Below, in pieces: positions 25,391 through 33,398 of a stretch of DNA of 55,908 bases (positions within the stretch are counted from its first letter, which is position 1; each line of letters opens with the position of its first letter). The DNA comes from Corallococcus sicarius (GTDB lineage: Bacteria; Myxococcota; Myxococcia; Myxococcales; Myxococcaceae): contig NZ_RAWG01000017.1 of assembly GCF_003611735.1 (NCBI RefSeq), forward strand, positions 1 to 55,908, written 5' to 3'. The notes under the pieces are model-generated. The model ran no database searches and was not told the origin of the DNA. It saw only the letters and a program-made list of their open reading frames with translations. The position numbers were made by a program, and so were the translations under genes.

Positions 25391-26257
25391 ATGTCGCGAA
25401 AGACAGCACCCGCACCGGTGCCGCCCGAAGTCGGGCAGGTGCGCTTCGATGTGTTCAAGAGTCTCTGGCTCTGGGCCATGCTGGTGCCTGGCGTCCTCTT
25501 CGGAATCCCTTCCGTGACACCGGCGACGCTCACCGTGTCCCTGGTGATGGCGTTCCTGACGCTCTGCCTGGGGCACTCGGTGGGGCTTCATCGCGGCATC
25601 ATCCACCGCACCTTCGAGGCGAACGCGGTGGTGCGCGGCGGGCTCCTCTACCTCTTCGTCCTGAGTGGCCTGGGCGGACCGCTCTCATGGGCGCGGCTGC
25701 ACGCCGTGCGGGACCACTGGCAGAACCAGCGCGAGTGTCCGCCGTACTTCGCCTACCGGCACTCGCTGGTCCGCGACTTCCTGTGGAACCTGCACTACCG
25801 CTTCGACGCGGCGGATGAGCGCGCCCTGGCGCGGCTGCCTCCGGGCGTCTTCGAGGACCGCTGGTTGCGGTTCCTGGAGCGCACCTGGCCGCTGCATGTC
25901 CTGGGGCTGGCGGCGGTGACGTTCGCGCTGGGCGGCCCCGGCGCGGTGGCTGTCTGTGTTTGCGCCCGGACCGCCGGAGGCATCCTGGGCCATTGGTTCG
26001 TCGGCTACGCCGCCCATGTCTGGGGTGAGCAGCGTCAGGCCGTCCCGGGCGCCACCGAGAGCGGCACCAATGTCTGGCTTCTGGGTGTGTTGTCGTTTGG
26101 CGAGGGCTTCCACAACAACCACCACGTGCACCCGGGCTCGGCGCGCATGGGGATGCGCGCGCACGAGCTCGACCTCGGCTGGGGGAGCCTCCGCGTGATG
26201 GAGGCGTGCGGCCTCATCCGCTCGCTCCGGGCGTGGCATCGCCCGGCGGCGGGTTGA
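25391..26257 (+). CDS. Fatty acid desaturase family protein (variant second His box)
   Basis: 288 residues from the ATG at 25391. Membrane di-iron desaturase with first box HSVGLHRGIIHR, third box GEGFHNNHHVHPGSAR and two hydrophobic hairpins. The second box reads WARLHAVRDHWQNQ, where HRxHH is usual; a branch of acyl desaturases carries this HxxxD pattern. Substrate and position of the double bond are not predictable. Ends 13 bases before the convergent USP gene. Confidence 0.88.
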   Translation: MSRKTAPAPVPPEVGQVRFDVFKSLWLWAMLVPGVLFGIPSVTPATLTVSLVMAFLTLCLGHSVGLHRGIIHRTFEANAVVRGGLLYLFVLSGLGGPLSWARLHAVRDHWQNQRECPPYFAYRHSLVRDFLWNLHYRFDAADERALARLPPGVFEDRWLRFLERTWPLHVLGLAAVTFALGGPGAVAVCVCARTAGGILGHWFVGYAAHVWGEQRQAVPGATESGTNVWLLGVLSFGEGFHNNHHVHPGSARMGMRAHELDLGWGSLRVMEACGLIRSLRAWHRPAAG

Positions 26258-26270
26258 GGCGCGCGGGGCG

Positions 26271-27560
26271 TCAGCGCGCGAGCGGGCGCAGCACCAGCAC
26301 GGGGCGGCGGCTCTGGGCAAGCACCTGCCGCGCCACCGAGCCGAGCAGGGCCTCCTTCAGGCCGCCGTGCCCTCGCGAGCCGATGCAGACGAGGTCCGCG
26401 TTCATCCGCTCCGCCGCCTGGGTGAGCGCGAGCGCCACGTCCTTGCCGATGAGGACCTCCGCGTGCGTGCGGACCTCGCGCTGCTCCAGCCCGCGAGGCA
26501 CGCGCTCCAACAGCTTGCGCTGCAGGTCGCGGTGCCAGTCCGGCGCGCCCGTTTCGGACACCACCGTCACCAGGTGCACCTCCGCTCCCGGCGGGGCCAG
26601 GGCGAAGGCGAGCGGGATGGCTTCGTCGGCGAGCGAGGACAGGTCCGTCGCCACCAGCAGCCGCCGCACCTGGGGCAGCGGCGCTTCGCCTTGCGAGGCC
26701 GCGTCGCGCACCGGCACCGCCACCACCGCCATGGGCGCGAGGCGCAGCGCGTGGTGCGCCACCGACGCGAGGTTGCCCAGGGCCGTGTGGTGGTGCGTGC
26801 CCACCACCAGCACATCCGCCTCCTGCTCCTGGGCCAGGTCCACCAGGTGGTCCGCCGCGCGGCCCACGCCCTGGCGCAGGTGCACGGCCGGCGCGTGGCC
26901 GGTGCTCGCGCCCGCGAGCGTGGCCACCTCGTGCAGGAGCATGTCCTGCAACAGGGGGCTCGCGTCGTCCATCGTGGCGGGCACCGGCAGGCCCAACCGC
27001 TGGCACTGCTCGTAGACGTAGTAGACGTGGCCCGCGAGCAGCTCGATGGGGCCATACCGGCCCAGCTCCTCCAGCCACAGGCGGGCAGCCAGGGTGCCCC
27101 GCGAGCGGTCCACGCCGAGCATCACGCGCAGCGGCCGCTTGCCCGAAAGCCAGTCCTGGAAGGGGGCCGCGTCCCGCACCCGCAGCAGCGGCATCGACGT
27201 CGTCTGGGCGATGCGATCCAGGCTGCCGCCCGCGCCCGGGTAGGGCACCTCGCCGCGCGGCGGGCCCACCACCAGGAGGCGTGCGTCGCGCTGGCTGCAG
27301 AAGTCGGCGAGGGCTCGCTTGGAGCCGTCCTCCAACAGCGCCACCTCCACCTGCGCACCCAGGCCGCTCAAGCGCGAGGCCTCCTCGCGCAGCAGCGCCT
27401 GCAGGCCCTCGCGCACGGGCTCCGCCGCGACGATGAGCTGATCCGGATGCACCTGGTGCACGAGCCACAGGGGGCGCTCACGGCGGGCGGCGAGCCGGGC
27501 GGCCACGGTCGCGGCCTGGCGGGCTCCCTCGGAAAAGTCGGTTGCGCAGACGATGGTCAT
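26271..27560 (-). CDS. Universal stress protein with three Usp-like segments
   Basis: 429 residues from the ATG at 27560 (MTIVCATDFSEGARQAATVA). The N-terminal Usp domain (1-140) ends in LLVVGPPRG; a middle domain (about 145-285) includes VMLGVDRSRGTLAARLWLEELG and DVLVVGTHHHTALGNLASVAHHAL; the C-terminal domain (about 290-429) has VATDLSSLADEAIPLAFALA and the ATP-binding G-2x-G-9x-G-S pattern GSRGHGGLKEALLGSVARQV. Only the third domain has a complete nucleotide motif. Such fusions are common in oxygen- or stress-responsive regulons. A sigma-54-like element lies at 27704-27719. Confidence 0.93.
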   Translation of the reverse strand: MTIVCATDFSEGARQAATVAARLAARRERPLWLVHQVHPDQLIVAAEPVREGLQALLREEASRLSGLGAQVEVALLEDGSKRALADFCSQRDARLLVVGPPRGEVPYPGAGGSLDRIAQTTSMPLLRVRDAAPFQDWLSGKRPLRVMLGVDRSRGTLAARLWLEELGRYGPIELLAGHVYYVYEQCQRLGLPVPATMDDASPLLQDMLLHEVATLAGASTGHAPAVHLRQGVGRAADHLVDLAQEQEADVLVVGTHHHTALGNLASVAHHALRLAPMAVVAVPVRDAASQGEAPLPQVRRLLVATDLSSLADEAIPLAFALAPPGAEVHLVTVVSETGAPDWHRDLQRKLLERVPRGLEQREVRTHAEVLIGKDVALALTQAAERMNADLVCIGSRGHGGLKEALLGSVARQVLAQSRRPVLVLRPLAR

Positions 27561-27703
27561 GGACGGACTCCGGATGAAGGGGAGCGCTGACTCTCGGCTC
27601 CCGGACGGGTTGCTGCGGGGACTCTTCACGTCGCGTGCCGGACCGCCTCGCCGGTGCTGTTCCACAGTGGCCGCGCAACGGCTGCGGCTTCCCATTGCCA
27701 CCG

Positions 27704-27719
27704 CGCAAATCCTGCGCCT
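27704..27719 (-). promoter_or_regulatory. Candidate sigma-54 promoter for USP gene
   Basis: On the minus strand AGGCGCAGGATTTGCG: the -24 GG and -12 GC are 10 bases apart, with a perfect TTGC at -12 and a partial -24 (AGGCGC for TGGCAC). About 145 bases upstream of the start codon. In DNA this GC-rich, chance matches are possible. Confidence 0.4.
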
Positions 27720-27779
27720 CCACCCGCGGTGCCGGGCGAAAGACTTACGCCTGGGCTCCCTCCCGAGCCCTCCGCTGGT

Positions 27780-27795
27780 GGCACGGTGTTCGCAT
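27780..27795 (+). promoter_or_regulatory. Candidate sigma-54 promoter for DUF6544 gene
   Basis: TGGCACGGTGTTCGCA: full -24 TGGCACG, 10 bases between the GG and GC pairs, and TCGC for TTGC at -12 (one mismatch over the specified positions). It is about 180 bases upstream of the ATG at 27975. Confidence 0.5.
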
Positions 27796-27861
27796 TCCGA
27801 GCCTTCCGGTGAGGGCGAGCAGGGTCCCGCGAAGTGTTCCTCGCGGGGCCTCTGGTCGGGG

Positions 27862-27897
27862 GGACGTGGCATGGCCTGAGGGGGGCATGCCACGTCC
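27862..27897. repeat. Perfect 12-bp inverted repeat (operator or attenuator candidate)
   Basis: GGACGTGGCATG (27862-27873) and its exact reverse complement (27886-27897) flank a 12-base spacer. There is no T-run after it on either strand, so it is not a standard terminator. It lies between the candidate sigma-54 promoter and the DUF6544 start, so it could bind a regulator or fold in the leader RNA. Confidence 0.6.
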
Positions 27898-27974
27898 TCA
27901 TGCAGCGGTAGCAACGGTGGGGGGGGCTTCAGGCCCGTGCCGACCGAACCGCGTGGCGCAAAGGGAGCATCTGG

Positions 27975-28766
27975 ATGAGCCTCATCTCAGGTACGAGCCT
28001 CGGGCACCTCTTCCACCAGGAGGTCCAGGACGAACTCGCGAAGCACCCCGCGTCTCCCACCGGAGTGCTGACCGAGCAGGACCTGGTGGCCCTGCCGGAG
28101 CCCGTCCGGCGCTACTTCCGGGCCAGCGGGTTCGTGGGGCGGCCGCGGGTCGTCAACCTGCGGCTCGAATGGGAGCACCTGCGTCTGAAGCGCTCCCGCG
28201 AGGTGGACTGGATGGAGCTGGAGTGCGAGCAGTTCAACTCCGTCCCCCAGCCCGTGCGCATCGTGCTGATGCGCACGAAGCTCGCGGGCCTGGTGCCCTT
28301 CGAGGGCCGGGACAAGTACCAGGAGGGCCATGGAAACATGCTCGTGCGGGTGGGGCGGGTCTTCACCGTGGCGGACGCGAAGGGCTCGCCCATGGATGCC
28401 TCCGGCCTCGTGACGGTGCTCGCGGAGGCGTTGCTCGCGCCCTCCTATGCGCTGCAGCCCTATGCCTCGTGGCAGCCGGTGGATGCCACATGCGCGCGGG
28501 CCCGCTTCACCTTCGGGGGCATCAGCGTCAGTGGAACCTTCCACTTCAACGACGCCGACGAGCTGGTCCGCTTCGATACGGAGGACCGCTGGCAGGACGG
28601 ACACCCGCCGCGCAAGGTGCCCTGGTCCGCGAACCTCGGCGCCTACCGTCGCGATGACGGCCTCCGCTTCCCGACCACGCTGAGCGCGACGTGGCACGAG
28701 CCCGGCGGCGACTTCACGTACGTGGAGGGCACCCTCCGGGGGCTCACGTACAACGTGAAGGGGTAG
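27975..28766 (+). CDS. DUF6544 family protein
   Basis: 263 residues. ALPEPVRRYFRASGFVGRPRV near the N-terminus is the family hallmark, followed by a beta-rich fold (RFTFGGISVSGTFHFNDADELVRFDTEDRW and LRFPTTLSATWHEPGGDFTYVEG). No membrane segment or signal peptide. The family's role is unknown. The same strand continues with a P-type ATPase 119 bases on, which has its own candidate promoter; both sit in a stress-linked island. Confidence 0.85.
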   Translation: MSLISGTSLGHLFHQEVQDELAKHPASPTGVLTEQDLVALPEPVRRYFRASGFVGRPRVVNLRLEWEHLRLKRSREVDWMELECEQFNSVPQPVRIVLMRTKLAGLVPFEGRDKYQEGHGNMLVRVGRVFTVADAKGSPMDASGLVTVLAEALLAPSYALQPYASWQPVDATCARARFTFGGISVSGTFHFNDADELVRFDTEDRWQDGHPPRKVPWSANLGAYRRDDGLRFPTTLSATWHEPGGDFTYVEGTLRGLTYNVKG

Positions 28767-28791
28767 GCCGGCCGGCGCCCCGCCAGAGCGT

Positions 28792-28807
28792 TGGCGTCCC
28801 TCGTGCA
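28792..28807 (+). promoter_or_regulatory. Candidate sigma-54 promoter for P-type ATPase
   Basis: TGGCGTCCCTCGTGCA: TGGC at -24, TGCA at -12, with the invariant GG and GC pairs separated by 10 bases. About 79 bases before the ATG at 28886, a plausible leader length. Confidence 0.45.
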
Positions 28808-28885
28808 AGAGGCCGGGCCGGGCACCGCGGCCGTGCACCCGACACCGGCCCGGCTCGCGACAGCAACACACAAGGAGTGGAGTCC

Positions 28886-31351
28886 ATGAAGCCGAGCGCC
28901 GTGAGGGACTTGCAGGAGGGGCCGCGCTGGGGCTTGAGCCAGGAGGAGGCCGCCCGGCGGCTGCGCGAGGGCGGGCCCAACACGCTGACGCGCGAGCAGC
29001 CCCGCCCCGCGTGGCTCTTCCTGGGCCGCCAGTTCCGTTCCGGCATGGTGTGGTTGCTGCTGGGGGCCTGTGGCATCGCGGGGCTGTTGGGCGAGCTGGC
29101 GGACGCGGTGGCCATCGCCACCATCGTGCTGCTCAACGCGCTGGTGGGCTTCCTCCAGGAGTACCGCGCGGACCGGGCGGTGCTGGCCCTGCGCGCGCTC
29201 ACCGCGCCCAACGCGCGGGTGCTGCGCGACGGGGTGAGCGCCATGATTCCGGCGTCCGAGGTGGTGCCCGGGGACGCGCTGGTGCTCGAGGCGGGCGACG
29301 TGGTGGCGGCGGACGCGCGGCTGCTGGACGCCCATGCCCTGCTCACGCTGGAGGCGGCGCTCACCGGGGAGAGCACGCCGGTGGACAAGAAGGTCGGGGC
29401 GCTGCCCGACGGCACCCCGCTGGCGGAGCGGGGCGACCGGGTCTTCATGGGGACGTCGGTGGCGGCCGGCACGGCGGTGGCGGAGGTGATGGCCACGGGC
29501 ATGGCCACGGAGTTGGGGCGCATCGCGCACCTGGTGCAGACGGCGGAGGAGTCGGAGACGCCCCTGCAACAGCGGCTGGAGGGCGTCACCCGGATGCTGC
29601 TGGTGGTGTGCGTGGTGGTGGCGGTGCTCGTGGCCGGGCTGGGATTGCTGCGCGGGCAGGGGTGGCTGGAGCTGCTGCTCGCGGCGGTGGCGCTCGCGGT
29701 CGCGGCGGTGCCGGAGGGGCTGCCCACGGTGGTGACGCTCGCGCTCGCGGTGGGCGTGCAGCGGATGGCGCGCGTCAACGTGCTCGTGCGTCAGATGCAG
29801 GCGGTGGAGACGCTGGGCGCGGCCACGGTCATCTGCACCGACAAGACGGGCACGCTCACCGCGGGCATCATGGAGGTGCGCGAGGTGTGGCCCCCCACGG
29901 CCGAGCGCCGCGTGCTGGAGATCGCCGCGGGCTGCTGCGACGCGGAGCTGCCGACGCAGGGCAAGGCGGGCGCGGGAGACCCCACCGAGCTGGCCCTGCT
30001 GCTGGCCGCGCGAGCCCAGGGCTTCGAGCGCACGGACCTGGAGCGCGAGCGGCCCCGCCGGGCCGAGCAACCCTTCGATTCGGACCGCCGCCGCATGAGC
30101 ATCCTGCGCTCGGACGGCGTGCTCTACGTCAAGGGCGCGCTGGAGGCGCTGCTGCCGCTCTGCCGCGACGTGCCCCTGGGCGTGAAGGAGGCCAACGCCG
30201 CGCTGGCGGGGCGCGCCCTGCGCGTGCTGGCGGTGGCGGAGGGACGGGGGGCCGACGAGAAGGACCTCACGCTCCTGGGACTGGTGGGGCTGGCGGATCC
30301 GCCCCGGCCGGAGGCGGTGGAGGCCGTGCGGGCGGCGCGCGAGGCCGGGGTGCGCACGGTGATGATCACCGGCGACCACCCGGCCACGGCCGTCGCCATC
30401 GCGCGGGAGCTGGGGCTGTTGCGCGAGGGCGAGTCGCCGGAGGGCACGGTGCACGCGCGGGTGACGGCGGAGGACAAGCTGCGCATCGTGCGCGGGTGGA
30501 AGGAGCGCGGGGAGATTGTCGCCATGACGGGGGACGGCGTGAATGACGCGCCGGCCCTGCGCGAGGCGCACATCGGCATCGCGATGGGGCGCACCGGCGC
30601 CGAGGTCACCCGCGAGGCCAGCGACCTCATCCTCACGGATGACAACTTCGCGAGCATCGTGGCGGCCGTGCGCGAAGGGCGCGGCATCTACGAGAACATC
30701 CGCAAGACGCTGGTGTACCTGCTGGCCGGCAACGGCGGCGAGCTCGTGCTGATGCTGGGCGCCTCCCTGCTGGGGCTCCCCCTTCCGCTGTTGCCCCTGC
30801 ACCTGCTGTGGGTGAACCTCGTCACGGACGGGCTGCCGGCGCTCGCGCTGGTGATGGACCCCGTGGCCACGGACGTGATGCAGCGCCCGCCGCGCCGCCC
30901 GGACCAACCGATGCTGGGCAAGAGGGAGTGGGGCGCGGTGCTGGCCACCAGCCTCGTGGATGCGTGCGTCACGCTCTGCACCTTCCTCTGGGCCCTGCGG
31001 CACCTGTCGCTCGTGGAGGCGCGCACCCTGGCCTTCACCGTGCTGGTGCTCTGCCAGCTGCTGCGGGCCTTCTCCGCGCGCAGTGAGCGGCTGCTCTTCT
31101 GGGAGGTGGGGCCCTTCAACAACCGGCCGCTGCTCGCGGTGGTCACCCTCACCGTGGCGCTGCAGCTGGGAATCCAGCAGGTGCCCGCGCTCGCGCGCTT
31201 CTTCTCGCTCGTGCCGCTCAGCGTGGAGCAGCTCGCGCTCGCCTTCGGCCTGGGGCTCATCCCCGTCAGCCTGCTGGAGCTGCGCAAGCTCGCGGTGCGC
31301 GGCTACGCCCGGGCCCGGGGGCCCGCCTCGGGGCCCCTGAGCGCACGGTGA
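28886..31351 (+). CDS. P2A-type cation-transporting ATPase (Ca2+-type)
   Basis: 821 residues from the ATG at 28886 (AAGGAG upstream). N-terminal cation-ATPase domain (GLSQEEAARRLREGGPNTL), actuator TGES (160-163), membrane motif PEGLP (276-280), phosphorylated D319 in DKTGT, MITGDHPATA, hinge MTGDGVNDAPALREAHIGIAMG, and six C-terminal helices with LLWVNLVTDGLPALAL. PEGLP with this C-terminal region fits Ca2+/Mn2+ P2A pumps rather than heavy-metal P1B ones (no CPC). It sits among USP, D-lactate dehydrogenase and a globin-sensor kinase, so it may be induced under oxygen limitation. Convergent with the next gene, one base apart. Confidence 0.93.
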   Translation: MKPSAVRDLQEGPRWGLSQEEAARRLREGGPNTLTREQPRPAWLFLGRQFRSGMVWLLLGACGIAGLLGELADAVAIATIVLLNALVGFLQEYRADRAVLALRALTAPNARVLRDGVSAMIPASEVVPGDALVLEAGDVVAADARLLDAHALLTLEAALTGESTPVDKKVGALPDGTPLAERGDRVFMGTSVAAGTAVAEVMATGMATELGRIAHLVQTAEESETPLQQRLEGVTRMLLVVCVVVAVLVAGLGLLRGQGWLELLLAAVALAVAAVPEGLPTVVTLALAVGVQRMARVNVLVRQMQAVETLGAATVICTDKTGTLTAGIMEVREVWPPTAERRVLEIAAGCCDAELPTQGKAGAGDPTELALLLAARAQGFERTDLERERPRRAEQPFDSDRRRMSILRSDGVLYVKGALEALLPLCRDVPLGVKEANAALAGRALRVLAVAEGRGADEKDLTLLGLVGLADPPRPEAVEAVRAAREAGVRTVMITGDHPATAVAIARELGLLREGESPEGTVHARVTAEDKLRIVRGWKERGEIVAMTGDGVNDAPALREAHIGIAMGRTGAEVTREASDLILTDDNFASIVAAVREGRGIYENIRKTLVYLLAGNGGELVLMLGASLLGLPLPLLPLHLLWVNLVTDGLPALALVMDPVATDVMQRPPRRPDQPMLGKREWGAVLATSLVDACVTLCTFLWALRHLSLVEARTLAFTVLVLCQLLRAFSARSERLLFWEVGPFNNRPLLAVVTLTVALQLGIQQVPALARFFSLVPLSVEQLALAFGLGLIPVSLLELRKLAVRGYARARGPASGPLSAR

Positions 31352-31352
31352 G

Positions 31353-31703
31353 CTACTTCGCGGGCGACGGCGGGGGCGGCACGGGTTCCACCTGCGCCGT
31401 CTGCCCGTCCACCCGCAGCGCCAGGGGCGGGCGGCCCTCCGGCGCGGCGTAGTGGAGCCACCACGACGCTTCACCCTGCTTCGCCGTCACCAGCTTCACC
31501 TCGTAGTCCAGGTTCCGCGCGTACGCGGCGCCCAGCCGCACCGCCTCTTCGTAGCCCACGGTCAGCGCCACCGAGGTGGGCGGGGGCGGCAGCGGGGCGG
31601 GGGACTCGTGGCGCAAGGTGTTCGCGGGCCCCGCGCACCCCGCGGTGAGCAGGGTGGCGCAGAGGACGCCGCGGGTGAAGCGCACGGACGCGGAGGCGGG
31701 CAT
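31353..31703 (-). CDS. Small hypothetical lipoprotein
   Basis: 116 residues from the ATG at 31703, chosen for the lipoprotein signal MPASASVRFTRGVLCATLLTAGC (lipobox LTAGC). The mature part has a Pro-rich linker (about 35-45), then a small alpha/beta domain: VGYEEAVRLGAAYARNLDYEV, KLVTAKQGEASWWLHY and a Pro-rich tail. No family recognised. It lies 83 bases after ldhA on the same strand, possibly co-transcribed. Confidence 0.65.
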   Translation of the reverse strand: MPASASVRFTRGVLCATLLTAGCAGPANTLRHESPAPLPPPPTSVALTVGYEEAVRLGAAYARNLDYEVKLVTAKQGEASWWLHYAAPEGRPPLALRVDGQTAQVEPVPPPPSPAK

Positions 31704-31786
31704 GGGGACGGCTCCATCAGGCAGGGGGAAGGGCTGGGTCCTGCCGTCCGGAGGCATTGCATGCCGTATGCCCCGTATCGCCGCGC

Positions 31787-32803
31787 TCAGCCCTTGATGA
31801 CCTGCTCGGCCCGCACCTCCGTGGGGCCTGGCGCCTCTCCGCGCTCGAAGCGCTGCACGCTTTCGAGCGTGGTCCGGGCGATGGCGTGGAGGGCCTCGCG
31901 GGTGAGGAAGGCCTGGTGCGCGGTGATGAGCACGTTGGGGAACGTCAAGAGGCGCGCGAGCACGTCGTCCTGGAGCACCTGTTCGGAGAGGTCCTGGAAG
32001 AAGATGCCCTCCTCCTCCTCGTACACGTCGAGTCCGGCCGCCCCCAGGTGGCCGGACTTGAGCGCCTCCACCAGCGCGTGGCTGTCGAGCAGCGCCCCGC
32101 GGCCGGTGTTGATGATCATCGCCCCGGGCTTCATCTTCGCGAGCGCCGCCGCGTCGATGAGGTGGCGCGTGGCGGGTGTGAGCGGCACGTGCAGGGAGAC
32201 GATGTCCGCCTGGCGCAGCGCCTCCGAAAGCTCCACGGATTCAATGCCCAGCGCGTGGGCGTCCGGGGCGGAGAGCCGCGGGTCCACGCCGAGCAGCCGG
32301 CAGCCGAAGCCGCGGAAGATGCGGGCCGCCGCGCGCCCGATGCGCCCCAACCCCACGAGCGCCACCGTCTTGCCGTACAGGTCGAAGCCCACCAGCCCGT
32401 CGAGGGAGAAGTTCCACTCGCGCACGCGCGCGTAGGCCCGGTGCACCTTGCGGTTGAGCGCGAGCACGAGCGCGGCGGTGTGCTCGGCCACGGCCTGCGG
32501 CGAGTACTCGGGCACGCGCACCACGGTGAGCCCCAGCCGCCCGGCCTCCACGAGGTCCACGTGGTTGAAGCCCGCGGAGCGCAGCGCCACGAGCCGCGTG
32601 CCGCCCTCCGCGAGCGCCCGCAGGCACGCGCCGTCCAGCCGGTCGTTGACGAAGGAGCACACTACGGGAAACCCCGCGGCCAGGCCCACCGTCTGGGGCG
32701 TGAGCCGGGGCTCGAAGTAGGTGAGGTCGTGGCCGAACGCCGCGTTCGCGTCCTCGAACGCGGCGCGGTCGAAACGGTGGGTGTCGAAGAAGGCGATGCG
32801 CAT
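31787..32803 (-). CDS. ldhA: D-lactate dehydrogenase (2-hydroxyacid dehydrogenase)
   Basis: 338 residues from the ATG at 32803 (MRIAFFDTHRFDRAAFEDAN). NAD-binding motif VGLGRIGRAAARIF, substrate Arg in VALRSAGFNHVDL, the Glu near DVYEEEEGIFFQDLSEQVLQDDVLARLL and catalytic His in ITAHQAFLT. The FFxDLSxxVLQDDVxARLLTFPNVLITxHQAFLT block is specific to fermentative LdhA. It reduces pyruvate to D-lactate and recycles NADH in the absence of a terminal acceptor, consistent with the low-oxygen theme of the surrounding genes. Cytoplasmic. Confidence 0.93.
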   Translation of the reverse strand: MRIAFFDTHRFDRAAFEDANAAFGHDLTYFEPRLTPQTVGLAAGFPVVCSFVNDRLDGACLRALAEGGTRLVALRSAGFNHVDLVEAGRLGLTVVRVPEYSPQAVAEHTAALVLALNRKVHRAYARVREWNFSLDGLVGFDLYGKTVALVGLGRIGRAAARIFRGFGCRLLGVDPRLSAPDAHALGIESVELSEALRQADIVSLHVPLTPATRHLIDAAALAKMKPGAMIINTGRGALLDSHALVEALKSGHLGAAGLDVYEEEEGIFFQDLSEQVLQDDVLARLLTFPNVLITAHQAFLTREALHAIARTTLESVQRFERGEAPGPTEVRAEQVIKG

Positions 32804-33059
32804 GGCGGCTCTCCCATTCCCAGAACGGCGAGCGCCGCCGGGGGCTTCCCGGCCGCCCATGCACCGCCCGTGCGAGGCCGGCGCGCCGGACCGCGGCGCC
32901 CGGCGCTTCCCTGGAGGACGCAACTGTTGCGCGCATGGACGCCAGCCCGCGCATTTCTTTCCGGAGCGCCCAGCCATTCCCTTCCCACGGGCTGGCATGC
33001 ATCCTGTATGTAACAGGACAAGCTCCGGCCCAGGGGGGGGCGGACACGGAGGAATACCG

Positions 33060-33398
33060 ATGAATGCCATGCATGGCGAGGTGCGTCAGCAGCTGCTCCA
33101 CCGTCGCAAGACGCTGCTCGCGCTGAGGGATTTGCACCGGCTCGCGGCGGAAGCGGTCGAGGACAGCGGGGCGCCCGAGTGGGTGGACCGCGCGGTAGCG
33201 CTGGAGGAGAAGCAGATGATCGCACGGCTGGATGCGCTGGAGCGGTGGGCGCTCCACGAGGTGGATCAAGCGCTGGAGCGCCTGCGGCCCGATGACACGG
33301 TCCAGTGCGAGGCCTGCGGGGCCACCGTCGAGCCCGAGCGCCTGCACGCGCTGCCCGAGGCCCGGCGCTGCCTGTGCTGCGCGGCGCGGACCCGGTGA
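33060..33398 (+). CDS. DksA/TraR-type C4 zinc-finger protein
   Basis: 112 residues from the ATG at 33060 (GGAGGA upstream); ATG at 33069 is an alternative. The helical N-terminus is followed by VQCEACGATVEPERLHALPEARRCLCCA, a CxxC...CxxC zinc finger with the DksA-type ERLxALPxAxxC spacing. It lacks the long coiled-coil of true DksA, so it resembles short TraR-like RNA-polymerase binders. The stop overlaps the next gene's GTG (GTGA). A second such gene lies at 34561-34893. Confidence 0.88.
   Translation: MNAMHGEVRQQLLHRRKTLLALRDLHRLAAEAVEDSGAPEWVDRAVALEEKQMIARLDALERWALHEVDQALERLRPDDTVQCEACGATVEPERLHALPEARRCLCCAARTR

Larger units (their letters stand above)
27561..27974. other. 414-base intergenic control region between divergent USP and DUF6544 genes
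   Basis: No convincing gene here. It holds a minus-strand sigma-54-like element (27704-27719), a plus-strand one (27780-27795) and a 12-bp perfect inverted repeat (27862-27897), each listed separately. The rest is GC-rich with no other motif that I recognise. Confidence 0.6.

Noticed and set aside
32993-33008. TGGCATGCATCCTGTA as a sigma-54 promoter for the first zinc-finger gene
   Set aside because: The -24 is good but the -12 GC pair is GT, so it fails the most conserved position.
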